This document shows positions 27,998 through 36,749 of a stretch of DNA of 64,000 nucleotides, in pieces. The notes beneath the pieces were generated by a model. That model was not told the origin of the DNA. It did no database searches and saw only the letters and a program-made list of their open reading frames with translations. This DNA is from Flagellimonas taeanensis (lineage in GTDB: Bacteria > Bacteroidota > Bacteroidia > Flavobacteriales > Flavobacteriaceae). Made by a program: the position numbers and the translations under genes. Location of the stretch: contig NZ_QXFO01000006.1 of assembly GCF_003584105.1 (NCBI RefSeq), positions 124,001 to 188,000 of the forward strand, written 5' to 3'. The number at the start of each line of letters is the position of its first letter. Positions within the stretch are counted from its first letter, which is position 1.

Positions 27998-28969
27998 CTA
28001 GGAGGAAGCCAATACTTCCTTGCTTTCCACGGCGGCCAAATAGCGTTCGGCATCCAAAGCGGCCATACAGCCCGTTCCGGCAGCAGTGACCGCCTGTCTG
28101 TATATTTTATCCTGTGCATCGCCACTGGCAAATACTCCTGGCTTGTTCGTCTTTGTGGACTTGGCCTGGGTGATGATATACCCTGTTTCGTCCATGTCCA
28201 ACTGACCCTTGAAAATATCCGTATTGGGTTTGTGGCCAATGGCGATGAACAATCCGGTCACGGCAATCTCTTCTTTTTCACCCGTCTGGTTGTTCACCAT
28301 CCTGATACCTTCCACCACTTGCTCTCCAAGCACTTCATCCACTTCGGTGTTATACCTGATCTCAATATTGTCCAGGCTGTTTACCCTGTGCTGCATGGCC
28401 TTGGAGGCCCTCATGTGGTCTTTTCGCACCAGCATGGTCACTTTTTTACAGATATTGGCCAAATAGGAGGCCTCTTCGGCAGCGGTATCCCCCGCCCCTA
28501 CTATGGCCACTTCCTGACCTTTATAGAAAAACCCATCGCAAACGGCACAGGCGGAAACTCCACCTCCCCTTAATCGTTGTTCGCTGGGAATGTTCAGGTA
28601 TTTGGCCGAAGCTCCTGTTGAAATGATTACGGTTTCCGCCTCTATGACCTTGGATTCGTCAACGGTCACTTTATGGATTCCCCCAATCTCATCACTAAAG
28701 TCCACTGCGGTCACCATACCGATCCTTACCTCCGTTCCAAACCGTTCGGCCTGTTGCTGTAGTTGCATCATCATGGTAGGGCCGTCTATCCCCTCGGGGT
28801 ATCCTGGAAAATTATCCACTTCCGTAGTGGTGGTCAACTGCCCACCTGGTTCCATACCCGTGTACATTACAGGTTTCAAATCTGCCCTGGCCGCATATAT
28901 TGCAGCAGTGTACCCGGCCGGTCCCGAGCCAATGATCAATGTTTTTATTCTTTCCATTTGTTCTGACAT
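27998..28969 (-). CDS. trxB: Thioredoxin-disulfide reductase
   Basis: The 323-residue flavoprotein starts with MSEQMERIKT at the ATG at 28969; the longer frame upstream has no family features. It has an FAD-binding GSGPAGY (14-20), the redox pair C141-A-V-C144 in SACAVCDG, the NADPH-binding GAGDTAAEEASYL and a second FAD site in GVFASGDAQDK near the end. It reduces thioredoxin with NADPH in the cytoplasm. A -7-like box TACTTTTG lies on the minus strand near 29004-29015. Confidence 0.95.
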   Translation of the reverse strand: MSEQMERIKTLIIGSGPAGYTAAIYAARADLKPVMYTGMEPGGQLTTTTEVDNFPGYPEGIDGPTMMMQLQQQAERFGTEVRIGMVTAVDFSDEIGGIHKVTVDESKVIEAETVIISTGASAKYLNIPSEQRLRGGGVSACAVCDGFFYKGQEVAIVGAGDTAAEEASYLANICKKVTMLVRKDHMRASKAMQHRVNSLDNIEIRYNTEVDEVLGEQVVEGIRMVNNQTGEKEEIAVTGLFIAIGHKPNTDIFKGQLDMDETGYIITQAKSTKTNKPGVFASGDAQDKIYRQAVTAAGTGCMAALDAERYLAAVESKEVLASS

Positions 28970-29080
28970 AACAAAAAACTTCCTCTGTTCATTCTCATAC
29001 AAAAGTAGGTCTTTTGCACAAAAACTTACACCGTGGGATTTCCATGTTTTCTTAAAAGATGTGAACAATTGGGATTGACC

Positions 29081-29110
29081 AAAAGAAAAAGGAGCCATTT
29101 TCATGGCTCC
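29081..29110 (-). terminator. Minus-strand terminator ahead of trxB
   Basis: On the minus strand GGAGCCAT-GAAA-ATGGCTCC (29091-29110) is followed by TTTTTCTTTT. It stops transcripts coming from the right before trxB. Confidence 0.9.
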
Positions 29111-29310
29111 TCTCCAAATAAAAGTAGGTCAAATTTACGGGAACAAATATTTTAATCTGAAACCGTTACGGCCGAGGGGGCTCAACCTCAAAAACCCCCT
29201 GGCGCAACGTAAACCTCCTTTTGAATAAGATTTTGGGCAAAAGAACACTTGAGTACCCTACTATCACCCCATCCTATTTAGGTGGCTTTCTTTTGATTTC
29301 AGGACAAACA
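29111..29310 (-). ncRNA. Candidate structured non-coding RNA upstream of trxB
   Basis: The 423-base region between the trxB start and the rimK terminator has no open frame with family features. Its lower end is a perfect rho-independent terminator (29081-29110), so a transcript must end there. Within it are a strong AGGGGG / CCCCCT hairpin (about 29176-29201) closed by an outer CGTT / AACG, and a -7-like TATGTTTG box on the minus strand near 29305-29312. It does not match tRNA, tmRNA or RNase P signatures I know. The 5' end is a guess; identity is unknown. Confidence 0.5.
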
Positions 29311-29392
29311 TACTACTGGATTTTATAATTTGAGGGAACCAATTAACGGATGGGGCTTCTGGTCTAACGGATGGCCGCTTTCAATTTATATT

Positions 29393-29428
29393 CAAAAAAA
29401 AATCCGCACTCGTAAGAAAGTACGGACT
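29393..29428 (-). terminator. Terminator of the rimK operon
   Basis: On the minus strand TCCGTACT and AGTGCGGA pair across TTCTTACG and are followed by a run of nine T. It lies about 50 bases after the fusion gene. Confidence 0.85.
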
Positions 29429-29477
29429 AAATATTCAACTGTTTGATTGTGAGTATATTGTTGTAAAATCGATAAAA

Positions 29478-30848
29478 TCAGGAATTGTATTTGAGCTTTC
29501 GCTCAATGGTCTCGATCATTACATTGGCAATGTCCATTCCTGTGGTGTTCTCGATACCTTCCAATCCAGGTGACGAATTTACTTCCAGAAGCAAAGGCCC
29601 TCTGTTGGAACGGATGATATCTACCCCGGCCACGTCCAGATTAAGGACTTTGGCCGATTTAATGGCCAGTTTTCGTTCCTCCGATGTGATCTTGATCAAT
29701 GATGCGGCCCCGCCTTGATGGATGTTGGCCCTGAACTCCCCTTTTTGCGCCTGGCGCTGCATAGAGGCCACTACTTTGCCGTTCACGACAAAACAACGGA
29801 TATCCTGTCCGTTGGCCTCTTTGATAAACTCCTGTACCAAAATATTGGTCTGGACACTCTTAAAGGCATTGATGACACTCTCGGCGGCCTTGTTCGTCTC
29901 AGCCAACACCACGCCCTTGCCCTGCGTGCTTTCCAATAATTTGATGATCAAAGGTGCCCCGTTCACCATTCGGATCAGGTCCTTGGTGTCCATTGGGGAT
30001 TTGGCAAATCCCGTAATGGGGATATGGATATCGTTCTTGGAAAAGAGTTGTGAGGCAAACAACTTGTCCCTTGATTTGCTGATTGCATCGGCCGTGTTCA
30101 GGCAGTACACCCCTAGGGTATCAAACTGTCGCAATAGAGCGCAACCATAGAAAGTGACCGATGGTTTGATCCTTGGGATCACGGCATCGAACTTATCCAA
30201 AATGTTGCCTCCCCTATACCTGATCTCTGGTGAACCTGCGTCCAGTTTCATATAAACGTTCTCCACGTTCAAAAAGACCACCTTGTGCCCTCGCATCTCG
30301 CCAGCTTCAATGATTCGCTTGTTGCTGTACAGTTCTGGGTTACTGGCCAAAAGTCCCAAGGTCAATCCAGACTTGTCCGATTTATAGGGACGGTACTTGA
30401 TGGCCATTTCTTCTGGGGAGATATTGCCCATGCTAAAACTTTTGGAGGGGTCCACCAAATACCTCTCGTTGATGGCCTCCCGCCCCAACAGCATACGGTA
30501 TTCCATAGTGTCCCTGTTGGCCAGGGTTAGTTCAATATCGAAGATCTTCCCCCCAAGGTTCACGGGGGTCTTTATCACAGGCCGTTCTTCGGATATGCCC
30601 TGCGAACTTTTCACACTACGCATATCCACCAACTTGGACTGGCACAATATGGAAATGCTCCTGTTGTCCTGCAATGGGTTTACCTCGAACCTCACCCAGT
30701 CTTCCAGTCCTTTGGTAAAGACCTTGATCTTACTGGCCTGTATGGACGATGTCTTTGCGCCGGAATCTACCCTGGCCTTGATGGCGGGTATTCCTAGTTC
30801 CTCAAAACGGCACCATTCCTCGCTGCCCAATATTTCCAAATTGTCCAA
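29478..30848 (-). CDS. Fusion of an ATP-dependent zinc protease domain and RimK ATP-grasp ligase
   Basis: The 456-residue protein has two parts. Residues 1-145 match the RimK-associated zinc/aspartic protease family, with [14 protein letters not shown] (D28-S-G-A) and [10 protein letters not shown]. Residues 150-456 are a RimK-type ATP-grasp ligase, with [19 protein letters not shown], the [19 protein letters not shown] active-site stretch and [15 protein letters not shown] at the metal site. RimK adds glutamate to ribosomal protein S6. The fusion suggests a self-contained ligase with a removing or processing activity. It is the last gene of a run that includes DUF155, VOC and NUDIX genes. 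Confidence 0.85.
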   Translation of the reverse strand: MDNLEILGSEEWCRFEELGIPAIKARVDSGAKTSSIQASKIKVFTKGLEDWVRFEVNPLQDNRSISILCQSKLVDMRSVKSSQGISEERPVIKTPVNLGGKIFDIELTLANRDTMEYRMLLGREAINERYLVDPSKSFSMGNISPEEMAIKYRPYKSDKSGLTLGLLASNPELYSNKRIIEAGEMRGHKVVFLNVENVYMKLDAGSPEIRYRGGNILDKFDAVIPRIKPSVTFYGCALLRQFDTLGVYCLNTADAISKSRDKLFASQLFSKNDIHIPITGFAKSPMDTKDLIRMVNGAPLIIKLLESTQGKGVVLAETNKAAESVINAFKSVQTNILVQEFIKEANGQDIRCFVVNGKVVASMQRQAQKGEFRANIHQGGAASLIKITSEERKLAIKSAKVLNLDVAGVDIIRSNRGPLLLEVNSSPGLEGIENTTGMDIANVMIETIERKLKYNS

Positions 30849-30860
30849 AATAAAATGCTT

Positions 30861-31646
30861 TTAATTGATTATACGCATGATGAACAAGTCCAACACTTCG
30901 ACCAAAATCAGCAAAATGATGATCCATTCCAGCCTGCTGCTCTCCCTGTGGTCCATGATGTCCTTGAAAAGGCTCAGATTCTCCTTGATGATGTAGCCCT
31001 GTTCCTTGATGGTCCGATAACGTTCCTTCAGGTCAAAGATCTGTTTCAGGTTTCTGTCCAACCGATCAAGGGCCTCATCTTCCCAAACCACTTCCGGGGA
31101 ATCAAAAATATACAGGTTTTCAGAAATCTGATTGTTGATGTTGAGAACCCTGGCAATGTATCGTTTGAGTTTTTTTCCTCCTAGGTCCAATCGTCCGTTA
31201 TGCTCCAAATAATTGGTGTGCTCCCTTGTCTCCTTCATAATTTGGTCCGAAAGTCCGGCAAAGTGGTCCAAAGCCACGGACTGCGATAGGTGCAACAGGG
31301 CCAACCTCATTCCTTCCACATTGGATTTTTGCAGTTCTATCTTGCTGTTGGTCACTCTTACAGGCTCCTCATCGGAAACGAGTTCTATCTCCATTTCATC
31401 CGTAAGCTCGGATCGGTTCCATCCTTCACAAAAAGGTTTCAGTCCATCCAAGACTTCGGTCATGGAAACTTCATCAAAACCATAAAAAGAGACAATCCCG
31501 TACCTGAAAACATAAAGATATTGGAGTCCATCGGCATAGAAAAGCTCGTCCCTGTCTCCAAAGATGAGTTGCCTTCCGATGGCCTGTCTGCAAGCAGAGA
31601 TGTCTATGTTGCCCGCAAGATGCAGGGCTATGGCTTTTGAATCCAT
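30861..31646 (-). CDS. RMD1/YagE family (DUF155) membrane-anchored protein
   Basis: The 261-residue protein belongs to the RMD1/DUF155 family: YADGLQYLYVFRYGIVSFYGF early on, LSQSVALDHFAGLSDQIM in the middle and a long helical region. A single C-terminal membrane helix (LEWIIILLILVEVLDLFIM) anchors it. The yeast member acts in mitochondrial translation organisation; the bacterial role is unknown. It is 12 bases upstream of the protease-RimK fusion and 5 bases downstream of the VOC gene, so a link to protein synthesis or ribosome modification is plausible. Confidence 0.85.
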   Translation of the reverse strand: MDSKAIALHLAGNIDISACRQAIGRQLIFGDRDELFYADGLQYLYVFRYGIVSFYGFDEVSMTEVLDGLKPFCEGWNRSELTDEMEIELVSDEEPVRVTNSKIELQKSNVEGMRLALLHLSQSVALDHFAGLSDQIMKETREHTNYLEHNGRLDLGGKKLKRYIARVLNINNQISENLYIFDSPEVVWEDEALDRLDRNLKQIFDLKERYRTIKEQGYIIKENLSLFKDIMDHRESSRLEWIIILLILVEVLDLFIMRIIN

Positions 31647-31651
31647 TTTCC

Positions 31652-32065
31652 TCAGGTTGCAAAGATCTCCTCGGGATCCCTAAAACTCTTGAACTCGACC
31701 ATATAGCCGTTGGGATCTTGTATGAAAAAGGACAGGTGCTCACCGACCTTGTCCTGCATGAACGTGGCCTCGGTGGTCACTTCCAGATCCAGTTGGAACA
31801 GTCTTGAATACAGTTCACCCCAGACATCCACTGGGACAATAACCCCAAAATGGAAGGAGGGCAGAATATAATCCTCCAAACGGTAATTCTTGAAATCAAA
31901 GTTGAAGTTCCCCGACTGGGTAAAGGTCAACTGGTTGCCAAAGAGGTCAACATCCAACCATTTTTCGGTATGTCTGCCCAAATTGGCTTTGACCACGTCC
32001 TGATAAAAGGCTCGGGTCTCTTCTATGTCCTTACATGGCAAGGCGAGGTGGAACTTTATATCCAT
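31652..32065 (-). CDS. VOC family (glyoxalase/bleomycin-resistance-like) protein
   Basis: The 137-residue protein is a single VOC domain with probable metal ligands H6 (KFHLAL), H72 (SFHFGVIV) and E124 (MVEFK). A fourth ligand is unclear. It may be a glyoxalase-like lyase or a dioxygenase. It starts 35 bases inside the upstream NUDIX gene and is followed after 5 bases by the DUF155 gene, so the four genes are probably one operon. Confidence 0.85.
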   Translation of the reverse strand: MDIKFHLALPCKDIEETRAFYQDVVKANLGRHTEKWLDVDLFGNQLTFTQSGNFNFDFKNYRLEDYILPSFHFGVIVPVDVWGELYSRLFQLDLEVTTEATFMQDKVGEHLSFFIQDPNGYMVEFKSFRDPEEIFAT

Positions 32066-32477
32066 TTGTTTTGCTTGTTTTTCTTCCTATACTTTTAAAA
32101 TAGGACCTGACGGCCATACGGTCCATTTTGTCCATAAAGGGTAGGGCTTCTTTCCATTCCAGCCAAAGGGCTTCTTCAAACTTGTATTTCTCCTTTACTT
32201 TGATGGCCTTTGACTTCATCTGGACCAAAAAATAATTCTTCACCATGTTCCCCATCTTCCCTTTCTTGATATGGGAAAGATAGAAGCTGAGCTGCGATTG
32301 GGACAGTTTTAATTTTATTTCCTCACTCACTTCGCGAATCAGTGTTTCACTCTCCGTCTCCTTCTTTTTCTTCACACCACCTGGCAGAGTGTACCTTAGT
32401 GGACTGCCCACTTTTCTCAACACAAGAATCTTATCCTTGTGTATGGCAATCAATCGGGATTTGACTGTTTTTTTCAT
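32031..32477 (-). CDS. NUDIX hydrolase (short)
   Basis: The 148-residue protein has a Nudix box, GGVKKKKETESETLIREVSE with EEIKL after it, in which the usual last Gly is replaced by Lys. The N-terminal SRLIAIHKDKILVLRKVGSPLRYTLPGG is typical. Activity may therefore be altered, though catalytic glutamates are kept. The product and substrate are not evident. It begins the run NUDIX / VOC / DUF155 / RimK fusion and lies 117 bases downstream of the polyamine operon. Confidence 0.8.
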   Translation of the reverse strand: MKKTVKSRLIAIHKDKILVLRKVGSPLRYTLPGGVKKKKETESETLIREVSEEIKLKLSQSQLSFYLSHIKKGKMGNMVKNYFLVQMKSKAIKVKEKYKFEEALWLEWKEALPFMDKMDRMAVRSYFKSIGRKTSKTNGYKVPPRLAM

Positions 32478-32594
32478 AAGTCTCCTCTTTTACTTAAGGA
32501 ATGTAAATGGAAATTACGCATATATAGTCTGGTTTCAATGCTTCCAAGCCTATATTTTTTCCTCCATATGTTGTGCAGTCTTTAAAAAAAGAGG

Positions 32595-32912
32595 TTACTC
32601 CTCCTCGGTGTTTTCCAGACCTTCGGTGTCCAGAGATCTTTCCTCGTCGGCTTCGGTATCGGTATCCGTGTCCTCATGGTCTTCCATGGCCATCACCAAA
32701 CGCTTGCTCACTTTCACAAGATAAGCGGTGTCTTCAGTGCGCACCTCTATGCATTCCACCACTTCATTGCTGGCATTCCGATAGGTGACAATATCATCGT
32801 CATCATACCCATCGGGAAATTTCTCCACGAGCAGGTTCAGCATGTGGTTGTCCAGCTTTTTATAGTCCACTATAACACGCTTCAATGTCATCGGTTGTTT
32901 GTTCTTCATCAT
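32595..32912 (-). CDS. Acidic protein coupled to the deoxyhypusine-synthase-like gene
   Basis: The 105-residue protein starts MMKNKQPMTLKRVIVDYKKL and is preceded directly by the stop of the upstream gene (TGATG overlap of one base). It has a globular first 80 residues (LLVEKFPDGYDDDD, then VECIEVRTEDTAYLVKVSKRL) and a very acidic tail (about residues 80-105, rich in D, E and T). A longer frame to 33008 overlaps the enzyme gene and is rejected. I do not recognise the family; from memory similar ORFs occur in Flavobacteriaceae in this position. A structural or regulatory role in polyamine synthesis is possible. Confidence 0.75.
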   Translation of the reverse strand: MMKNKQPMTLKRVIVDYKKLDNHMLNLLVEKFPDGYDDDDIVTYRNASNEVVECIEVRTEDTAYLVKVSKRLVMAMEDHEDTDTDTEADEERSLDTEGLENTEEE

Positions 32913-33886
32913 CACATGTTTAGAAGGTAGGCGAAAATCAGGGGCGCCACTATGGTCGCATCCGATTCCACAATGAACTTGGGGGTGTCTATATCCAGTT
33001 TCCCCCATGTGATCTTTTCATTGGGCACGGCACCGGAATAGGATCCGTAACTTGTTGTGGAATCGCTGATCTGACAGAAATAGCTCCAGAACGGGGTCTC
33101 TGTCTGCTCCAAGTCCTGATAAAGCATGGGTACCACGCAAATGGGGAAATCCCCTGCAATGCCTCCCCCAATTTGGAAGAAACCGATACCCTTTTCAGAA
33201 TTTTTCTGGTACCAATCGGCCAAAAAGGTCATGTACTCGATACCTGATTTCATAGTGCTTGCCTTGAGCTCACCCTTGATCACATAACTGGCAAAGATGT
33301 TCCCCATGGTGCTGTCCTCCCAACCGGGGACCACTATGGGAAGGTTCTTCTTGGCGGCGGCATACATCCACGAATCCTTGATGTCTATTTCGTAGTATTG
33401 CTCCAAAACCCCTGAAAGCAGGAGCTTGTACATAAATTCATGGGGGAAATAGCGTTCCCCTTTGTCATCGGCATCTTTCCAGATCTTGTAAATGTGCTGT
33501 TGCAGGCGCCTAAAGGCCTCTTCTTCGGGGATGCAGGTGTCGGTGACCCGATTCAGTCCCTTTTCCAACAGCTCCCATTCTTCCTGTGGGGTCAGGTCCC
33601 TATAGTTGGGTACCCTTCTGTAATGGGAATGGGCCACAAGGTTCATGAGATCTTCTTCCAAGTTGGCCCCTGTGCACGAAACTATGTGCACTTTATCAGT
33701 GCGTATGATCTCGGCAAAGATCTTGCCCAGTTCGGCCGTACTCATGGCCCCTGCGAGGGACACCAACATCTTGGAACCTTGGTTCAATTGGTCCTCATAG
33801 CCCTTGGCCGCATCCACGAGGGCCGCAGAATTGAAGTGCAAAAAATATTTTTGAATGAATTGTGATATCTCTCCTTTATTGTTCAT
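32912..33886 (-). CDS. Deoxyhypusine-synthase-like protein (probable homospermidine synthase)
   Basis: The 324-residue protein starts at the ATG at 33886; an upstream TTG start at 33898 is also possible. It has the deoxyhypusine synthase fold: SLAGAMSTAELGK, VHIVSCTGANLEEDLMN, and FIVESDATIVAPL. The active-site Lys is K296 in ITWGKL, matching human Lys329. Bacteria do not have eIF5A, and DHS-like enzymes of this type make homospermidine from putrescine or spermidine. It overlaps speB by 11 bases and precedes the acidic gene with a one-base overlap. Confidence 0.88.
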   Translation of the reverse strand: MNNKGEISQFIQKYFLHFNSAALVDAAKGYEDQLNQGSKMLVSLAGAMSTAELGKIFAEIIRTDKVHIVSCTGANLEEDLMNLVAHSHYRRVPNYRDLTPQEEWELLEKGLNRVTDTCIPEEEAFRRLQQHIYKIWKDADDKGERYFPHEFMYKLLLSGVLEQYYEIDIKDSWMYAAAKKNLPIVVPGWEDSTMGNIFASYVIKGELKASTMKSGIEYMTFLADWYQKNSEKGIGFFQIGGGIAGDFPICVVPMLYQDLEQTETPFWSYFCQISDSTTSYGSYSGAVPNEKITWGKLDIDTPKFIVESDATIVAPLIFAYLLNM

Positions 33887-34817
33887 CGTAATCGTCAATT
33901 GGGTTTACGGATTTCTTAAAGTTATCATTGTTTTCATCAAATCCGTCCTCTAAGTAATCATTCTTTTTTAAAAATTTATAGCTCAACATCTTGTAATACA
34001 GTTTTGCTGCCAAGAAATCGGAAGACCTTTCCTGCGTATTGGGGCACAGTTCCACAATATCAAAGCCCACCACCTTCTTTTCCTCAAAGACCCGCTTTAG
34101 GAAATCCAGGGTCTCGTACCAGAAAAGCCCTCCAGGTTCCGGTGTTCCGGTAGATGGCAATATGGAGGGGTCGAAAGCGTCCAGGTCAAAACTGATATAC
34201 ACATGGTCAGTCATCAAATCCAGAGCAGTGTCCATCCAAAAATCATCGGTGACCATTTCATGGGCAAAGAACACCTTGTCCCTGTCCATGACCAATGTCT
34301 CCGAATGGTCCATGCTCCGGATACCCACTTGTACCAAATTGGTGGTCTCGTTGGCTTCGCGCATGGCGCAGGCATGGTTGTAAGGGGAACCGTTGTATTC
34401 CTTTCTCAGATCGGCATGGGCATCTATGTGCAGAACGGTGAGGTCTTCAAAACATTCATTGAACGCCCTGATGGCCCCAATGGAAATGGAATGCTCCCCA
34501 CCGATCATGGTGACCAGCTTGTTCCTTTTTATGTATTCCTTTACGGTTTTATGGACGGCATCCACCATATTTTCAGGGGAATCCAGTACATCGATGGGAT
34601 TGGCCAGATAAATTCCCTGTCTATAGGCTTCGGTATCTGTTTCAATGTCATACCACTCCATGTTCTCCGATGCTTCCAAAAAGGCCTCGGGACCCTTATC
34701 CGCCCCTTTTCCCCAAGTGCTGGTCGCATCATAGGGAACGGGCAACAATACTACTTTTGCTTTTTCAGGAGAGGCGTATTCCTTTGGAATACCGGCATAT
34801 ATTCTATTCGTTTTCAT
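33876..34817 (-). CDS. speB: Agmatinase
   Basis: The 313-residue protein belongs to the ureohydrolase family. The binuclear manganese ligands are H109 (GGEHS), D132, H134 and D136 (HIDAHADL), and D211 and D213 (SFDLDAFDPS). It converts agmatine into putrescine and urea in the cytoplasm. It lies 19 bases downstream of the arginine decarboxylase gene and overlaps the following gene, so it is the second step of the operon. The C-terminal end has an acidic extension after residue 290 (DYLEDGFDENNDNF). Confidence 0.95.
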   Translation of the reverse strand: MKTNRIYAGIPKEYASPEKAKVVLLPVPYDATSTWGKGADKGPEAFLEASENMEWYDIETDTEAYRQGIYLANPIDVLDSPENMVDAVHKTVKEYIKRNKLVTMIGGEHSISIGAIRAFNECFEDLTVLHIDAHADLRKEYNGSPYNHACAMREANETTNLVQVGIRSMDHSETLVMDRDKVFFAHEMVTDDFWMDTALDLMTDHVYISFDLDAFDPSILPSTGTPEPGGLFWYETLDFLKRVFEEKKVVGFDIVELCPNTQERSSDFLAAKLYYKMLSYKFLKKNDYLEDGFDENNDNFKKSVNPIDDYDEQ

Positions 34818-34836
34818 TTGGGATTATTGTTCGTAA

Positions 34837-36291
34837 TCAGTTTTTGCTTGGCACGGGCAACTTCTGCGAATCCACTAGGGTGTCCGATGTCTTTTTTGCT
34901 CCATAGCCCAAGATGGAAAGGAATTCGCCAGCGGTCTGTTGCTCCGCAAAGACAGAGGTCTTCATATTCCCTTCCTTGTCCTTGTTGATCAATATGTGCT
35001 TGGGATGTGGGATAAGGCAGTGCTGCAGTCCCCCAAACCCACCAATGGTTTCTTGATAGGCCCCTGTGTTGAAGAATCCGATGTAAAGCGGCCTGTCCTT
35101 TCGGTATTTCGGAAGATAAATGGCGTTCATGTGCTGCTCCGAGTTGTAATAATCGTCACTATCGCAGGTGAGCCCACCCAACAGCACCCTTTCATACTCT
35201 TCGTTCCACCTATTGATGGACAGGGTGATGAACCTTTTGCTGATGGCCCATGAATCGGGCATTGTGGTGATGAACGACGAATTGATCATGTTCCACTTTT
35301 CCCTATCGTTCTGTTGTTTTTGGTAGAGTACTTCATAGATGGTGCCACCGCTTTCACCCACCGTAAAGCTTCCAAATTCGGTGAAGATGTTGGGTACTTC
35401 CACCCCGGCCTCATCGCATGCCTGTTTGATTTGATGGATAATCTCATCCACCATGTACTCATAATCATATTCGAACGCCAAGGAGTTCTTTATAGGGAAT
35501 CCGCCACCTATATTGAGGCTGTCCAAGGTTGGACACACTTTTTTGAGGCTGATGTACACCTTCAAACATTTCAAAAGTTCGTTCCAGTAATAGGCCGTAT
35601 CCCTGATACCTGTGTTGATGAAAAAGTGGAGCATCTTCAGCTCTACCTTTGGGTTCTCTTTTATGGATTGGTTATAGAACGGAACAATGTTTTTGTAGCC
35701 AATGCCCAATCTGGAGGTATAGAACTCGAATTTAGGCTCTTCCTCCGAGGCGATCCGGATGCCTACCTTGAATTTGTCCTCGATGACATCACTCAGCAAG
35801 TCGATTTCCTCATAATTGTCTATGATCGGGATACAGTTCTTGTGCCCATTGTTGATCAAACGGGCTATGTTCTGTATATACTGGTCCCTTTTGAAACCAT
35901 TGCAGATCACGTAGGTGTCCTTGGTCACCTTGCCATTTTTCCTCAAATGCTCGACTATATCGATGTCAAATGCCGATGAGGTCTCTATATGGATGTCATT
36001 CTTCAGTGCCTCGTTCAGCACATGTTCAAAATGGGAGCTTTTGGTACAATAGCAATAATGGTACGAACCCGCATAGTTGTATTTCTTCATGGCCTCCCCG
36101 AACCATTTCTTTGCCCGTTGGATGTTGTCCGATATCTTGGGCAGATAGGTAAACTTCAAGGGGGTGCCATAGCGCTGTATCAAATCGTACAGGTCTATGC
36201 CATGGAACTGTAGTTTGTTGTCCTGTAGTGTAAATTCCTCTTGTGGAAAATCGTAGGTCTGATCGATGAGATCGATATATTTTGTTTTCAT
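34837..36291 (-). CDS. speA: Arginine decarboxylase, PLP-dependent
   Basis: The 484-residue protein is of the fold-III (alanine-racemase-like) type. K84 in CYCTKSSHFEHVL binds PLP. The region TSSAFDIDIVEHL and the C-terminal catalytic LLGGLTCDSDDYY (Cys-Asp-Ser-Asp) are present, and GGGFPIKN forms the phosphate-binding loop. It converts arginine to agmatine and is shorter than E. coli SpeA. It is the first gene of the polyamine operon; a large hairpin lies about 140 bases upstream. Confidence 0.95.
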   Translation of the reverse strand: MKTKYIDLIDQTYDFPQEEFTLQDNKLQFHGIDLYDLIQRYGTPLKFTYLPKISDNIQRAKKWFGEAMKKYNYAGSYHYCYCTKSSHFEHVLNEALKNDIHIETSSAFDIDIVEHLRKNGKVTKDTYVICNGFKRDQYIQNIARLINNGHKNCIPIIDNYEEIDLLSDVIEDKFKVGIRIASEEEPKFEFYTSRLGIGYKNIVPFYNQSIKENPKVELKMLHFFINTGIRDTAYYWNELLKCLKVYISLKKVCPTLDSLNIGGGFPIKNSLAFEYDYEYMVDEIIHQIKQACDEAGVEVPNIFTEFGSFTVGESGGTIYEVLYQKQQNDREKWNMINSSFITTMPDSWAISKRFITLSINRWNEEYERVLLGGLTCDSDDYYNSEQHMNAIYLPKYRKDRPLYIGFFNTGAYQETIGGFGGLQHCLIPHPKHILINKDKEGNMKTSVFAEQQTAGEFLSILGYGAKKTSDTLVDSQKLPVPSKN

Positions 36292-36749
36292 TTAAATTTC
36301 GTATTGATAAAAAAACTGATAGCTAATTTTTGTGGACAAATGAGCAGCAAGTTCTCAGATACGAAACTCAAATACAGTATATGCAACAAAGAAGGGTGTC
36401 CGTGAAAAATCACGAATTATGGAGTGTTTTTCGGAAGTCAACCCAAAAATCCGGTGTCTTGACCTCAAGACGGCTTTTTGGGTTGACTTCCTTATTCCCA
36501 AAAGCCCGAACATGAAAAAAGTTTTCAACGCAATTAGGTAATGTGTCCCAATATTCTGGACTCATTCAGGGGTCAAACATAAACAAAAAACAAATACGTC
36601 AACTTTTTTTATAATAAAAAAATAAACCAATACAATTCACTGAAAAACAGGTGATTAAATTTTGAAAAAATCCTTCACCCTGCTGCTATTTGTTCCAAAG
36701 GCAATAAAATAAGAACCTGAATACCTCCATCGGCATTCCAAATATCATG
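36292..36749. other. Intergenic region between speA and the molybdoenzyme gene
   Basis: This 458-base stretch has no credible gene. It contains the hairpin at 36433-36491 and, towards 36600-36670, very AT-rich sequence. No promoter box could be placed with confidence; the first 40 bases before speA include T-rich runs. No terminator was found after the molybdoenzyme gene. Confidence 0.6.
36433..36491. repeat. Long perfect hairpin upstream of the polyamine operon
   Basis: Arms GGAAGTCAACCCAAAAA (36433-36449) and its exact complement (36475-36491) flank an inner palindrome GTCTTGA-CC-TCAAGAC. It lies on the speA leader side, about 140 bases upstream of the start. No gene is within; it might be a dispersed repeat, an RNA switch or a transcription stop. 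Confidence 0.75.

Noticed and set aside
28970..29104. N-terminal extension of trxB
   Set aside because: The extension lacks any TrxB feature and would include the minus-strand terminator hairpin.
29161..29220. GC-rich hairpin considered as a tRNA or tmRNA
   Set aside because: No cloverleaf, no T-loop sequence and no CCA end could be arranged.
34203..34988. Open frame of 261 codons on the plus strand
   Set aside because: It is antisense to speB and the speA end; both real genes have full catalytic motifs.
36433..36491. Hairpin considered as an integron attC site
   Set aside because: The needed GTTRRRY core is not present, there is no integrase and the flanks do not show cassette features.
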